DNA of 64,000 bases from Pampus argenteus (lineage: Eukaryota > Chordata > Actinopteri > Scombriformes > Stromateidae). The notes beneath the pieces are model-generated. The model was not told where the DNA came from. It saw nothing but the letters and a program-made list of their open reading frames with translations, and searched no databases. A program made the translations under genes and the position numbers. The DNA is taken from NCBI GenBank assembly GCA_036937835.1, contig CM072871.1, forward strand, positions 2,967,001 through 3,031,000, in the 5' to 3' direction. Shown here piece by piece: positions 51,961-64,000 of this stretch; the stretch's first letter is position 1; each line of letters begins with the position of its first letter.

Positions 51961-52450
51961 GTGCTCCATCCTCCTTTTCAATGCTTCAGGGCCACACTTC
52001 AGTCTACACTTGCCAACATTGTAGAGTTCATCATTCATTTGAAAGAGCAGAAGGTTAAAAGTTATTATCTGATTAACAAAAAAATATTTATTTGCTCCGG
52101 GCTATAATATAAAGCAAGAAGACACAGGAGCACAGAAGCCAACAGAAAGCAGAATAATACACAACAAAAGCCGCTGGCTCATTTTCAAACTCGTTATTAG
52201 ACGGAGACACTGGCACACGTTTAAGATGTTATTAAGCCCTCTGGACGCACAGTCGAGTTTAGCATTGTTGATGCTGAATTACATCCATATGTTTGCTTTA
52301 GCCTTTTATTACTAATGCATTTAAAACATGACATATTTTTCAACTGGTTTATATGAAAACTTATTTGTGTTTTTTACTCGATCGTGTCCTGCAGATGTTT
52401 TCTGTGTTGAAGACCAGGATGTCATGTAAACTACTGGAAGTTATCCATCC

Positions 52451-52487
52451 AGAAATGGCTGCATCTGTGATAAATACACACAGCAAA
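52451..52487 (+). repeat. 37-bp near-repeat, copy 2
   Basis: Starts agaaatggctgcatctgtga. It differs from copy 1 at 50131-50167 at three positions. Confidence 0.85.
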
Positions 52488-53919
52488 CACAATTACAATC
52501 TGTTATTGTTGTTATTATTGGTTCAGGTTTAGAGTCGAACTCCTTCATGAATTTATAAAACTATCAGCCTGATTGTTGCACCGGTTCCAAGTCTGAAATA
52601 CAGTTGAACCACACAATAGCATTTATTCCCATTTCCAAACCCTTATTTAACCAAACACAGACTTGAATGTGCCTTTGTAATTACTGTCATTAGGATAATT
52701 TGGAAAGCGTGTGGCACATGTTGCTAGAACGAGAGCATGCTTAATCTCTCCTCCCGCAGTGTCTTTCGCCATCAAATCCACGTCGTGCGCATATGTCTTA
52801 ATTGAAATGACGGATAATAACATCTGTGAAGGCCACATCACTTTCGTCTCCCTGCAGCTGTGCCTCCACCACTGTGTGTGTTGTGTGTGTGGATAAACCT
52901 TACTGACATCTGAAAGATTCATGAAGCTCAACTCACCGGCTCAAGGACCTGCTTGCACAGACCCCTGTAGAATTATGATGCAGTGCCCCGGCTGTTTGGT
53001 GCCCTAATCAGAGAAATGATGAGATGCAGTAGAAGTCAGGCAACAACATCACAGCCTAATGCTCCGAGGTTCAGATGAAAGGCCTTACTGGACCTGTACG
53101 TGGTTTGATTTCTACATATAATACAAAACAAGGCGCCGTGAACAAATAGATATCATAGATCCCAACTGCATATGATTGTAAATGTATCACGCCTGCTCTT
53201 AAATTCAAATTCAGTCCCCATAAGTTTCATCAACAGCATGTCTCAAAGGTTCATGTTCTACAGGCAAATCAAAACGGTATTTTCCTCACAACATGAACGT
53301 GCTTGATGTTAGCCAGCAGGACGATTCCCTTTGTCCCTGCATGCTGGTTGTGATCTCCATCACCACATAGCCATGTCATGCCTGCAGAGACACTACAAAC
53401 ACAAATGAGACCTGCAGATGCAGAATAAGTGAGATGCTATGGTTATTTGATGTGACTACATAGCTCAAGTGGCCTATGATTTCCTGTGGTGACTCACAAT
53501 TTACTCAAAAGCTATGATCACGTGTCACTTAGCAAATATCCTCCCATTGTCCTGTAATGTTACATGTATAGGTTGCATGCTGTGTGTGTATTATCCCCCC
53601 CAAATATCTACATTTACTTGATGCCTGTACATTGCTGCTCTCACACTCATGTTTTTATTCAAAGTATAAAAAAAAAAACCAAAACACTGGAACAAAACTG
53701 TGAAAAGAGCAAACAGCAGTGTCACCTGGCAGCTCATTCAAGCTTAGAGGAATGTTATAGAAAGCCCAGAGCAGCGGAAACAGCTGGTGGTGCTGCTCAG
53801 TGACTTTCTCCCTCTGCCTGTTGTCCCTGTAGACGATGCCAGGGCCATTCTTACAGCATGTGTACAGCAAAACAATCACCACATTCCCAATGTTCTTGTC
53901 CTTCAGTGTGGGGCCATCG

Positions 53920-53962
53920 CACACACACACACACTCACACTCACACAGACACACACACACAC
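53920..53962. repeat. Imperfect CA-rich microsatellite
   Basis: CA units interrupted by ct and ag variants. Confidence 0.93.
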
Positions 53963-54120
53963 CTCACCTTCTGTTCAGTACAGTAAAGCCATAAAAAGTG
54001 TGTGCCAGCAGGCTGAGAGATGGCTTTTGCAATTAAGTGGTCTTTTCTTTCACTCGAACAGCTTCTTGACATTTGAAGGCGGCGTGGACTGTATTGCACT
54101 GTACTTTATGCCTGCGTGGA

Positions 54121-54147
54121 TGTGTGTGTGTGTGTGTGTGTGTGTGT
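54121..54147. repeat. (TG)13 microsatellite
   Basis: Perfect TG run of 27 bases, followed by tgcatgtgtgacatgtgtg. Confidence 0.95.
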
Positions 54148-55370
54148 TGCATGTGTGACATGTGTGAAGATTGAAAACATCTCGCTGCAACCTGCTGGTA
54201 GGCGTGATGATTGACAGTATGGAGAAGCGCTGATCAGTGCTTCATGAAAATGTCATACTTCTGAGTCACTCAAAGGGTCACCTGCTCACACGGTGGGGAT
54301 ATAGTACTTTAGGAGCCACAGTCAAAAGTTCTTAACTTATGTAACATTAAACATGTAAGGCGTATTTGGGCTATTTATGGTCCCTGTATTAAATAATTAT
54401 TGGTCTCAATCAGCGAAAACACGCCGGTGATGTTGCATGTGTGCGTGATGCTCTGTCATCATCCTGTGTAACCGCTCCTCTCTTAGCCTGTTTAGGTGTG
54501 ACAGAATCTCAATGACGCACAATGGAAAAGCTCTTTGAAAGCACAAGTGTATGAATAATGACAAAGACACCCCTAATCCATTTTTAAAGAAGGGAATATT
54601 AATGCTCTGACAAATGTATCTGCTCGGCATGCGGCAGATGATTCCAGGTCTGCAAAAAAAAAGCTCGTGTGTCAGACGAGAGACTCAGCGAGCGTTGGGG
54701 GAATCAGTCCGCACTCTCTGTCACCATGACAACGCCAGTTCCATGTCCGAGTGGGTGTACACACTTCATTTAGTAATCCTCATCGACCAACATGGGAACA
54801 GCTGTGTGCATGCTGAGAGGGTCCAGGCTTGCAATCACACCAAAATACTCTTAATTACTAGAAAGGTGGTCACTCTTGTGGGTATTATGGAATTAGATTC
54901 TGAGTGGCAGTGGCTGCTGCCGACTGTATGCGCCACATGCTATGCCATTGGTTTTGGCCTTTATCTGAGTTGGTACAGGAGCGCGGGGTCGTTTGTTTTT
55001 TTCTTTGTCATCGCCCTTTACAGTTTGTGGGCTAACCCTTAATGTTTCATCCTGTTACAACTGAGCCATCAAGGATGCATCAGGGACTTTAGAGCCAGCC
55101 ACACCCAGTCTTACAGGTTAATTGTGACGCATACCTTCCCCTCCGTGCTTTTGTTTGTTTGTTTGTTTGTTTTGACTTGTAAACAAATCCATTTTCATGT
55201 GAAGTTATGAAATTCACACAATTTTGTGTCTTTTGTGCCCGTGATGTATTCATCTTTTTCAACCTGACTCAATCCCTCCGGTGGTTAAACACTAGAAACA
55301 ACATGTTACCACTTATTTTTTACCAACCCTTCATTCTCCCTCTGACTATCCATACCCACTGCTTTTATGA

Positions 55371-55424
55371 TAGCGTGTGTGTAGCGTGTGTGTAGCGTGT
55401 GTGTAGTGTGTGTGTAGCGTGTGG
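55371..55424. repeat. Minisatellite, 11-bp unit, about five copies
   Basis: Units of tagcgtgtgtg start at 55371, 55382, 55393, 55404 (with c to t) and 55415 (truncated). Confidence 0.95.
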
Positions 55425-57200
55425 TGCTCTGACACACTGATAGTTAGCCATCAGAAGGACGTGGCATCTCTCAAATTGTCATTTTTTAATTTATTTTTTT
55501 TTCATGGGCCATTGAACGCCTCCATAACTGACAGAAGACAGACGTTTCCTCTCAGTTCACAGTGTCTGGCGCTTATTTACTGTCATGTTAGGATGTCTGG
55601 AAGCAGTCATTAATTAAAACATGTCCAAGTTAGAGGATGGATGCTTTATTTTTACTGGTTGCTGTATTCTACTACTGCAGTCGTACATTTACAGTAATAC
55701 ATAAAACATCAACTCGAGTTTATACTTTTGTTTTTTAATTTAAACTGGACAGAAAAGTGTTAAAAGACAAACACACCTGCTTCAGCATCACTGATTAGAG
55801 CGCGGTTGTGTAGTAATAGACGTCTTCCTGTGTGCTTCAGTGATGAAGTGACACTCTTTGATTTGCTCCCCTGTGTTTTGTTTTCCTTTTTGTCTTGTTT
55901 ATATATATTTATATATTTATTTTTTATTTATTTTTGAGGAAAAAACAAAGAAGAATTCATTAATGGCGCAGAGACGAGAGATTTGTGTGTGCGCTTTGTT
56001 ACTTTATTGATCTTTCTTTCTTCCATTTGCACTGATGCATTTCGCTGTAAAGTCCTTTTAAATCAAGTCAGAAACGACAGGCGGCTGCTGCAAAGCGTCT
56101 CCTCCCAGCTTTAAGAAATCCCAGGGGTTCGAACTACAGCCGGAGCCTCGTTCCTCTGGGACAACTTCCAGAATAGAGCCACACAGAGTTCTTGACATTC
56201 TTCTTTTCTTAATTAGGAAACTATATATATATATAACAAAGCATGTAAATGAGCTCAGTGTTTTTATTATGATGACCCACCTTCAACGATGAAGCCCACA
56301 GTGGCCTCGATGCCCCGCCGCACTGCACTACTGATTTTCACACTTCTTATTGGGCAATTGGGCAAAACTTGGAGTGCACGCATATTCTCACAATTACGGT
56401 AAATGCATTGAAAATGAATGAAGTCCCAAATTTGTCCCTTTTTAATTAAATGGCTTAAATTTGCTCCATAATGTCTAACGACTGATATATTTCAGAATAA
56501 CCCCCAAAATCAGCCTTTTATCTATTTATGTCACTGATAATTTATCCTTAACTCATTATGTGGACTTAAACCCATTGTTTTAATTGATGGCCTTGACATT
56601 TAGCCTTTGTCCTACAACCCTAAAGGCCAAGTGAGCTTACCCCTAAAATTATAAAAATCCAAATAATTTAAAAAACAGAGTTCAGCCAACGCGGTGAAAT
56701 CAAAAGTACATTACATAAAACACAGTTGATGCGTTTCAGCATAGAAGTCATAGAAATTTATAGAGACAATTCTCTTCACAAACTAATCCAGTCCGCTCTC
56801 CGTGTAAAATCTGTCTTCATCAATAAAAATAATGACTGCATTTAAATTCAGAGTTGGCTGAATTTCTTAATGGGCGATAAGTCATTATGTGCTTTGTTGA
56901 TTCTTGAGTGTTGAAAGATAATTAACATGAGCAGCACAAAAGTGGTTTGATTGTTGTCTGCTGGCTCACGTGATATATAATAAATTCATAAATTAGGATT
57001 AAGATATGTTCATGGTCATTTCTCAGGACTCACATACGTTGAAATTAAATTGATCCTCAGCGTTTGAGCCACCATAGCATATGATTCACATCATGTTCAT
57101 ACGCATCGAAGACACCACTCTCATCACGCCCTGCAAATCATACCAGAGCCAGCGGATCCCTTCACTGAAGGCCTCAAACCTTTAATTTGTCACCATACAA
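55425..57200. other. Non-coding, presumed intronic DNA
   Basis: AT-rich with short TTTA and TA runs. No gene or repeat family recognised. Confidence 0.5.
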
Positions 57201-57280
57201 GGAAGAACCTGCAAAACTCCACACAGACAGGACGGCTGGGGTTCGGGAACCCAGGCCACTGAGCCGCTGTGCACCTCTAG
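57201..57280 (-). repeat. SINE fragment, reverse orientation
   Basis: The + strand reads gaacctgcaaaactccacac followed by agacaggac, then ggggttcgggaacccaggcc and actgagccgctgtgcacctc. This is the reverse complement of the common fish SINE head, in which a tRNA-like B box and a 'tgtggagtttgcatgttc' segment occur. The copy is short and diverged, with the tRNA-like part internally shortened. Pattern known from memory. Confidence 0.6.
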
Positions 57281-58948
57281 GGTTATTGGTACGAATGAGA
57301 GCATTGAGGAGCATTCGCGTTACAGTAGACGTGTTATCATGTGAAATGGTAAACCAGCCTTAAAGTCAGTACAGGCAAGTTACAATGAAAGATTGATTAG
57401 ACTGTGAAGTGCTGGTCCCGCTCTGAAATAAATTAAGTCGAGATATTTCAAAAGAATTTTTCGCTGCTGAGAAAGTGGCACCTTTGAAGTGTGCATGTCC
57501 CCTCGGTGGTTTTTTCCTCAGCTCTCCCAGAGATGAGGAATATTTTAGTAGGCTTGTCTAAGATGTTCACACACACATACTCCACAGTCGGCGTGTTAAA
57601 GGGTCATTTCATGTCCAACTGTCCAGACTTACCAATAATCACTTGCCAGCGGTGGGATAGGGTGTCTCAACTGGATCCGATGTTTCTGTTTTCCTACATA
57701 ATGCAGCCGCACAGAGGCTGATGCGACTCGGACGAGTGTGTCAAGATTAGTTTGACACCTGAATAGAGAACGAAGCCAACACTGCGGTTTTATGTTAGTG
57801 GTTTCTTCATTTTCTACACTGTATAAATGTTTTCTATCTGATAGATGTTAGTCGGGATGTGGAGAACAACACGAATCGTTCTTGTTTTTAAGATTATTTT
57901 CACTTTGACTTGAAAAGTGCACCTGAGAGTTATGTCCTGTGTAGCCTTTCTTTTCTTATTGTTGTACTCCTTAATTGATGAGTAAACATTTAAGAGCATG
58001 TTTGCCTTCACGCTGGCACAGTTATTTTCCAGTGTCCGTCGCTTTTACTGAAAGGTGAAAAGAAATGTCACACTCTGCTGCTGAGTGTTGCTTTCAGGTG
58101 CCTCTGTTTTCTCTCCTTTATAATTGTATCTAAAAAACATTTTTTATGTGATATTTTTATGGGACCAGATTGTCAAAGGTTTTGAGGTTTGCCCATGACA
58201 TGTCAGATTTAGTCAAAATGCTAATATGAGCAGGTTGGTGTTATATAGAGAGGATACAAAAATATTTCTTTCTATATATTTTTTTATAGTATTTTGGAGT
58301 TGTAGGATACAAGTGTGTAACCATCACAGCACAACGATATCAGTCAGTATCAGTCTGTTTATGGTATTTACACGCGGCGTCGACACATAATTATCCTCTG
58401 ACTCATATACAGTAAATCTGTGGGATTATTTCAGTTTCGTTGTGTTGTGCCTTTTTGTTTGCGTTTCTGTCCAGAGCGTCGTGGGGAAAGAAAAAACACG
58501 GTTTGAAGCAATATTCAGTCTCGCCTGGTTCAGTTGTGTTGCTGACCTTGTAGACCCCAGCAAGAGACCACAATGAACAAATCCAGTGGAGATTAAAAAA
58601 AAAAACCAAAAACACATTGCTGGGAATGAAAGCTAATTAACTACTGGTGGAATTGGCAAGGCGAGAGTCTTGAAGGAGGTGTGTGCAGAGGGGATTTTGT
58701 AGGATGTGGGATAAAGAATAAGAATAAATGACTTATTCTGTATGCTCAGTGCAAACATGCTCGACTGTGTCTTGTAATTTACAGTAGTTCGATTCTGCTT
58801 CTACATTGATTCATTATGAGATGGTCGGCTTTTTATTTCTCAGGTTTACTGGTGTATTTGGTGAATTCCTGTTCTGATATGGACACATTAACTCCCATAT
58901 CAACATACTGAACAAGAGCTTTACTTTAATGTACTGCATCAGGACATT

Positions 58949-58955
<7 letters not shown>

Positions 58956-58987
<32 letters not shown>
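58956..58987. repeat. (CA)16 microsatellite
   Basis: Perfect CA run of 32 bases. Confidence 0.95.
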
Positions 58988-58988
<1 letters not shown>

Positions 58989-59109
58989 CACAAGTACATG
59001 AAACTACCAGTAATCCCTTCAGCTCTGCTAAACTAGAAAAAATAAATGTTTGTGCCTGTTGGTTGCACAGTGATAATAGTATGTATGTAATAATAAACAC
59101 TGATACACT

Positions 59110-59110
<1 letters not shown>

Positions 59111-59144
<34 letters not shown>
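59111..59144. repeat. (GT)17 microsatellite
   Basis: Perfect GT run of 34 bases, reverse-complementary to the CA array 123 bases upstream. Confidence 0.95.
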
Positions 59145-59146
<2 letters not shown>

Positions 59147-61086
59147 GTAATGATAAACGGCTCTACGGTGATATAGCTTTATAAGCTCTTACTTTAAACT
59201 TTAAAGCATCTTTGTATAATTTATGTATTGAAAAACAGTTTTTTTTTATCATAAATAACTATTTCCTATAAAGTATTTTCATATACAAAGAGTATCAACC
59301 AGTTTGCTATTTATTACTGAACTAAATATCAGTTGTGTTTTAGTCTCCATTTTTAAATAATCGTTGCATTTCATTGGATTTAAGGAAAGACTGAGCAGCT
59401 CGTGTCTTCCTACGGGGAGCAGAGGTCATTCGTGTTAAAAGTTTTCAGAGTTTTGGAGCGTTTTAACAACTAACTGTCCTTCCTGTAATGTCCTTCCTTA
59501 TTTACAAAGAGAAATATGCATTTCACCTTACAGAAACACAGCTGTATAAATATGTATTTGAAGTGTTGACGATATATACGAGCGGAGAGGACGGTGCTGG
59601 TGAGATAAGAACTGTTTAAATTTTCATGAATTCACCAGTAGTCTGTTTTTTTTTTGTTTTTTTGGCGCTTGCCCACACTCTAATTGGCATGTTGCCGTTC
59701 GTGTAGTGAAGAACTTCATGAATTATGCACGAAAAACAACTTACCACGTGTCCCATTATAACCACATTGTGCTATGCAATTTTCAGGTTGCTATTCTGGA
59801 AAAAGACAATACTTCAGACAGCTCTATTCTCATTACAGCCCGACCTCAGCTTCAGCGTGGATCAGACAAACCCCTTGTTTCTTCCCTCTCCCAAACACAA
59901 AACCTCACCCCTTAAAGCAACACCGGTGAGACCCATTTGATTACGGCGGTTCCCCGTGCATTTTATCATCCTGACCTATTAAACAACCAGACATACAACT
60001 AAGAACTAAATTTAATCTATAAATGATTTATGGTCAAGTAGAGTAGTATTATAGTTTACATTTATTCTGTGGGAAAGCGAGGCTAAGTGTTTTATATTTC
60101 ATATAAACGATGAGATTAGGTGTAAGAAAACACTTGAGCACTTCTTTCCTTGCATGCCCTCGCCTGAACCTGGATTTTCAGTATTCTACTTCAACAGGGT
60201 TTAATATCTTAGTGCACAGAAACCGGGACTTGTTGCATTAAATTGCAAATGTATGAGTTGTACTTGATGTATATTAAATGGGCCATAAATTCAGACTTAC
60301 CAGCCCGGTGCTGCTGAATGGAGTAAAAATACTGTTATTTTGCTCTCTGCTTTTCAATGAACATAAAAAACATCCATCAGTCGAGGGTCATGAATTACAG
60401 TATAAGTTACAATGTCATTATATCGCATACAAACGGTGAGGAATTATCAGGTATATAGCATGTGAAGTCTTGTGCACTTAGTCGAGGTGGTAGATGCCCT
60501 GTGGGTGATGCAGACTTACCTTTATCCTCTATATTGATGTTGACCTGCCCCGTCCAGCATGGACGAGGCCAAGGTTAGTCAGGCACAATGTGGAAGATTA
60601 TGTTTCTGCCAAGTCACTGCTTAGACTCTCTTATTTTCCTGTCATCACATCTATGATTCAATTAAGAAGCTGCATTCCTCAGTCCGGCCCAGACTGTGAA
60701 ACCAGTGACTGACAGGTAAAGACATTACTATGCGAAGAAAAGGACAGTGCGGGGAGAGAGATGAATATTTGAGTAGATAGCATAAAGGAATCTTGTAATT
60801 GATTTTCTATCCAGGCTGCTGTTTCATTTACTGAATAAATGCGTTCGTTTTGGACAGCGGGACGTTCGTGCCGTCCCCTTTGTCTCATTGTGGAGACCAA
60901 CTTTGCCGTATTTTGTATTAGATGATGATTTTGCAGGTTTTAAAAACTGCTCGGCTGCTCGGCTCTACGGTCAGCTGAGAGGTTTCACAGTGTCGGCTTC
61001 ACTCACCCTACATGCTACTACTAGAAATACTGCCAGCCACGTAACCTTGCTAGAAGTGAGTTGTGTTAAAATGAACTCTGTGTTGT

Positions 61087-61103
61087 GTCGCCCTTTCTGA
61101 CAG
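61087..61103 (+). other. 3' splice site of the macro-domain exon
   Basis: gtcgccctttctgacag: a short pyrimidine tract followed by cag. It sets the exon start so that the preceding split codon yields Tyr, giving the family sequence YVIHTVGP. Confidence 0.8.
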
Positions 61104-61225
61104 ATGTGATCCACACCGTGGGGCCAGTGGCCAGAGGTCATGTGGGCCCAACTGAGACCAATGACCTCACCTCCTGCTACCAGAACTCCCTCAGGCTGAT
61201 GAAGGAGCACGGATTGAGCAGTGTG
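61104..61225 (+). CDS. macrod2: Macro-domain exon of an ADP-ribose hydrolase (MACROD2-like), partial
   Basis: A 122-nt internal exon coding 40 complete residues plus two bases of a split codon; the first bases AT probably complete a Tyr codon (T|AT). It begins VIHTVGPVARGH, a core strand and loop of the MACROD macro domain, continues through the helix with SCYQNSLRLMKEHGL, and ends LSSV in phase 0. This is where the family continues with the phosphate-binding loop exon, which I did not find before 64000. MACROD proteins bind ADP-ribose and remove mono-ADP-ribose from acidic side chains of proteins. ARGH after VGP and the huge flanking intron favour MACROD2 over MACROD1 (family sequences from memory), but the paralogue is not certain. 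Acceptor ctttctgacag and donor gtgagt are good. The catalytic and Gly-rich ADP-ribose loops belong to other exons. Confidence 0.85.
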
Positions 61226-61231
61226 GTGAGT
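61226..61231 (+). other. 5' splice site of the macro-domain exon
   Basis: gtgagt directly after the Val codon GTG. This is a near-consensus donor at the exon border expected for the family. Confidence 0.85.
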
Positions 61232-64000
61232 ACGCCAGCACGCCACCGCTCTCACACTCATCTGAGTGTCTGCTCTGTGCAGCATGAAAGAAATAAATTA
61301 TATGCTTGTGTGTTTTTGTTTGACAGTGAGTAAGCCTTCACTGGGAAAGGCTGCTTGAATTTTGTTGTTGTTTTTTTAGGTTTTTTTTTTAGGAAATTTG
61401 GAAAAGGTACAAGAACAAAAGGATTTAGCATCTTTCATTTTTTTGATACAGTTCTGAAAAGCCTTAATCTCCTTCATTTAAACAAAAGCAACAGAGAACA
61501 CAACAAAATGTTTCATGTTTGTCAAATGCAGGCGTTTCATGTCGTACTTTGGCTTGTGATTACATGAAAGGCGAGCCTTTGTATCCACCTCTCCATATTG
61601 AAGTCTCTCGTATAACTAGCAGTTCTTCCTTTGTCATTGTTTGGTAAGCTACTTTTAAAAAAAGAAAAACTGTGACCTTTCACAAACTCTTTAAAAAGGC
61701 TTTGACGTAGATTCGTACGTTATTTGCGATTCATTATGTTTTGTTTCTCGCGTTTTCTCCAGAAAAGCCCGGTTAGGTTAAGTGAGTGAAGCTGAATCAT
61801 TAGATGAGACAATGTCCACACCGTCCACAGCTGGCAGCAGCCGATCATTCACACACCAGCCCAGCTTCTAGCCTGTTCTGCACCGTATGTGTCAGTCTGG
61901 TCCACATGATATATAGATTTGCCCTGCGCAGCACAGGGTAAACAAATCAGTATCACACCAAACAGCCACCAATCACATTTTTCGGCACCAGCTTACTGCC
62001 CTGCTGTCTCATCAGAGGCCAATCAATGGCAGTACTTACCAACACAGACAGGACACACACACATATATATATATATAACAGTCATATAATGAGAGCCAGT
62101 TTGATTAAAGATGATTCCTGCTCTGTTGACGACGTATTGTGAATGCAGCAGACACCTCTAGGTAGCAGTTGAATGGACTGTGAAGCCAAATGACTGAAGT
62201 AGTTTTATTTGCTAAGTGTGTTTTTGAAGTTATATTGAAATCAGCTGCACGCCCGCTGATCTTTAAACTCTTCTAACAGTTATATCTTCTACCATATGGC
62301 TCTGATGAGCCATGCACATGGCATTTCATTACAATGTCATTTATATCATAGAATCATTTACTTAAAAGGACTTACGGCTTCATGGGAACGACTAATCTAC
62401 CGCAGGAAAGCAGCTTGTCTGCTTTCATCCACAAACCTCCCAATTCTTTGCACGTTCCAAAGATTTATTTAGTTTATCTCTTGATTTATTTATCTACTAA
62501 TCCATATATTTATAAGAAGCAGAGATTGTGTTTTTATTGGGGGCTGTCTGGATCCTGTCTAATGTATTTATACAGCTGCTTTGTGTTGAGCGTGCCTTCA
62601 GTGAAAACAGTGGTGTCCTGTGATTGACTGGCCTTGTAGAATGAGCCTAGTCATTACATTATCTTAGCCACAGTCCATGTTGTCTCTTTTTGCTGCAAGG
62701 ACAAGAGAGAGAACGGAACGGAAATGGCTGGAAATGGTTTCTTTCTTCAAGCAAAGATGTGGCCTTGATTTAGTTTTACTGTAGACTGCCTTGATATGCA
62801 AGACTTCCTTGAAGAGAGGCTCTGAGGCTTCTCTAGTCCTAATTATTTGCTAACGGACAGTCTTCCAGTCTCTTGGTATAAAGTACAATAAGTCAAAGTC
62901 TTTGGTTATCTGATCAGTGCTAAGCTCATTATGAGTCATCTGAAAGGGGTCTCACTATGAGCTTTTGCAATTTGAGAGAAACAAGAGATCCCACTGAAGA
63001 CGGGCACCCCGCCAAGTGAGTCTACAAGAGGGGGGTTACTTTTGGGAATCCTAGACGACTGACTCTCTAATGGGGATTCCAGGGCATTACAAAAGAAATA
63101 GGAGTCAAAACAAAGCCGAACATAAAATAAACTTGAGCATGAAAGATTAAAAAGAAGCAGATCTTGGGAGTTAATCCCTTTTTTTTTTTTCTTAGGGTTC
63201 AGAGTTACCCTTCAGGCTAGGAAACAGTACAGCTACCACAGTTAAAATCTTCTCGTGACGATAGCATGTCAAGACAGGGAGTTGAGAAATACCACTAGAT
63301 TTTCAGAAGTGAAATGGCATTTCCTTTACCGTAGGGCAGCTCAGTGTGTATGAGTGAGCGTATACTAGTATCCCCAGAAGTCAGAAATTAGATGGATCCT
63401 GTCCTGAAGAGATGTTTACAGTCTCTGCTGGGAAGGAGCTGGAGATGAGAGGGAACCCAAGGCAATTCCTGTCTGACTTTACCGCTGCAGTTTTACTATA
63501 AAATAAAACTCAGATGGAAGAAACAGCTTAAATATACATCCATAAGTCTATAAAGTCACTATGTTATACTTGTGGAAGAGCATTACATTTAGAATATGGC
63601 TTCTTTGATTTCATGTTGAGAGATAATTGGTTTTATGTAAACAAACGCAGGTCAGAGAAGTCATTTTTTTTTATAGATATGTTTCTGACAATCGTAGTGG
63701 TTTATTATTTTTTTCTGTAAAGGCTTCTAACTGAAATGTAAAAAGGCAGAATATAGTGTTTATAGCACCACTTCTGGAAGTGTACAGCAGGATGTTGTTC
63801 TAGGCCTGACTGAGCTACAGCCTTCAGATGAAAAATGATGATCAACCTGAGCCAAGAAACCCGCCGTTTAACCCCCGAACTGAAGCTGAAAGCTATCTGG
63901 AACGGTCCAGGCTCTAACACCCTCACTCTGTCTCAGTCTCTGGATATGAGATCAGATGGCTGGATGGCTTATTGAGTTGTGTTTTCCAAATCATTTGGCT
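61232..64000. other. Start of the next intron
   Basis: Non-coding with a short TA run near 62063-62079. I looked for the next macro-domain exon (AFPCISTG-like coding) and did not see it. No other gene is supported. Confidence 0.6.

Larger units (their letters stand above)
50635..55370. other. Non-coding, presumed intronic DNA
   Basis: No supported gene. It contains facing poly-T (51851-51870) and poly-A (51944-51960) tracts, the second copy of the 37-bp near-repeat, a CA-rich run at 53920-53962 and a TG run at 54121-54147. Confidence 0.5.
57281..61103. other. 3' end of the large intron upstream of the macro-domain exon
   Basis: Non-coding. It contains a CA array (58956-58987) and a TG array (59111-59144) about 120 bases apart. 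The last bases, gtcgccctttctgacag, form the polypyrimidine tract and AG acceptor of the exon at 61104. Confidence 0.7.

Noticed and set aside
54614..55042. Plus-strand open frame of 142 codons
   Set aside because: No homology recognised, no exon signals, composition as expected from chance.
1..64000. CRISPR array, operons, phage or bacterial defence genes
   Set aside because: The sequence is vertebrate: introns, microsatellites, SINEs and an LTR retrotransposon. No spaced direct repeats of CRISPR type and no compact gene clusters were seen.

Overview
This window looks like vertebrate, most probably teleost fish, nuclear DNA. It is AT-rich with sparse coding, many CA/TG, GA and AT microsatellites, fish-type SINE and interspersed-repeat remnants, GT-AG splice signals, and no bacterial-style gene packing. 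Species cannot be fixed from sequence alone. The repeat types suggest a ray-finned, probably percomorph, fish.

Only one host coding exon is clearly supported: 61104-61225 on the + strand. It encodes part of a macro domain (motif VIHTVGP) of the MACROD1/MACROD2 family, more likely MACROD2. It has a clean acceptor and a consensus donor. I recognise no other macro-domain exon, so 1-61103 is read as one very large intron (its 5' end lies outside the window) and 61226-64000 as the start of the next. Very large introns are a known property of MACROD2.

The striking element is a 2,238-bp LTR retrotransposon at 15515-17752. It has two 325-bp LTRs that read as identical, TG...CA ends, a perfect 5-bp target-site duplication (catac), a Lys-tRNA-like primer binding site, a purine-rich tract, and a long open Gag frame. 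The Gag carries a SCAN-like capsid C-terminal domain and a CCHC zinc knuckle. Protease, integrase and reverse transcriptase are missing. Two scraps of RNase H lie directly before the 3' LTR, which fits the unusual Gmr1-like Ty3/gypsy pol order in which RNase H is last. It is therefore a recently inserted, non-autonomous, gag-retaining deletion derivative, in the same orientation as the macro-domain gene.

The rest of the window holds a tRNA-derived SINE remnant (14239-14386), a common teleost repeat with an internal CA array (25017-25268), a degenerate fish repeat (41265-41525), a reverse-strand SINE fragment (57201-57280), two small minisatellites (38394-38461 and 55371-55424), and numerous microsatellites. 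A nearly perfect long hairpin at 38673-38747 resembles a microRNA precursor. A weak minus-strand exon-like segment lies at 18908-19014. No CRISPR array, rRNA or intact tRNA was seen.
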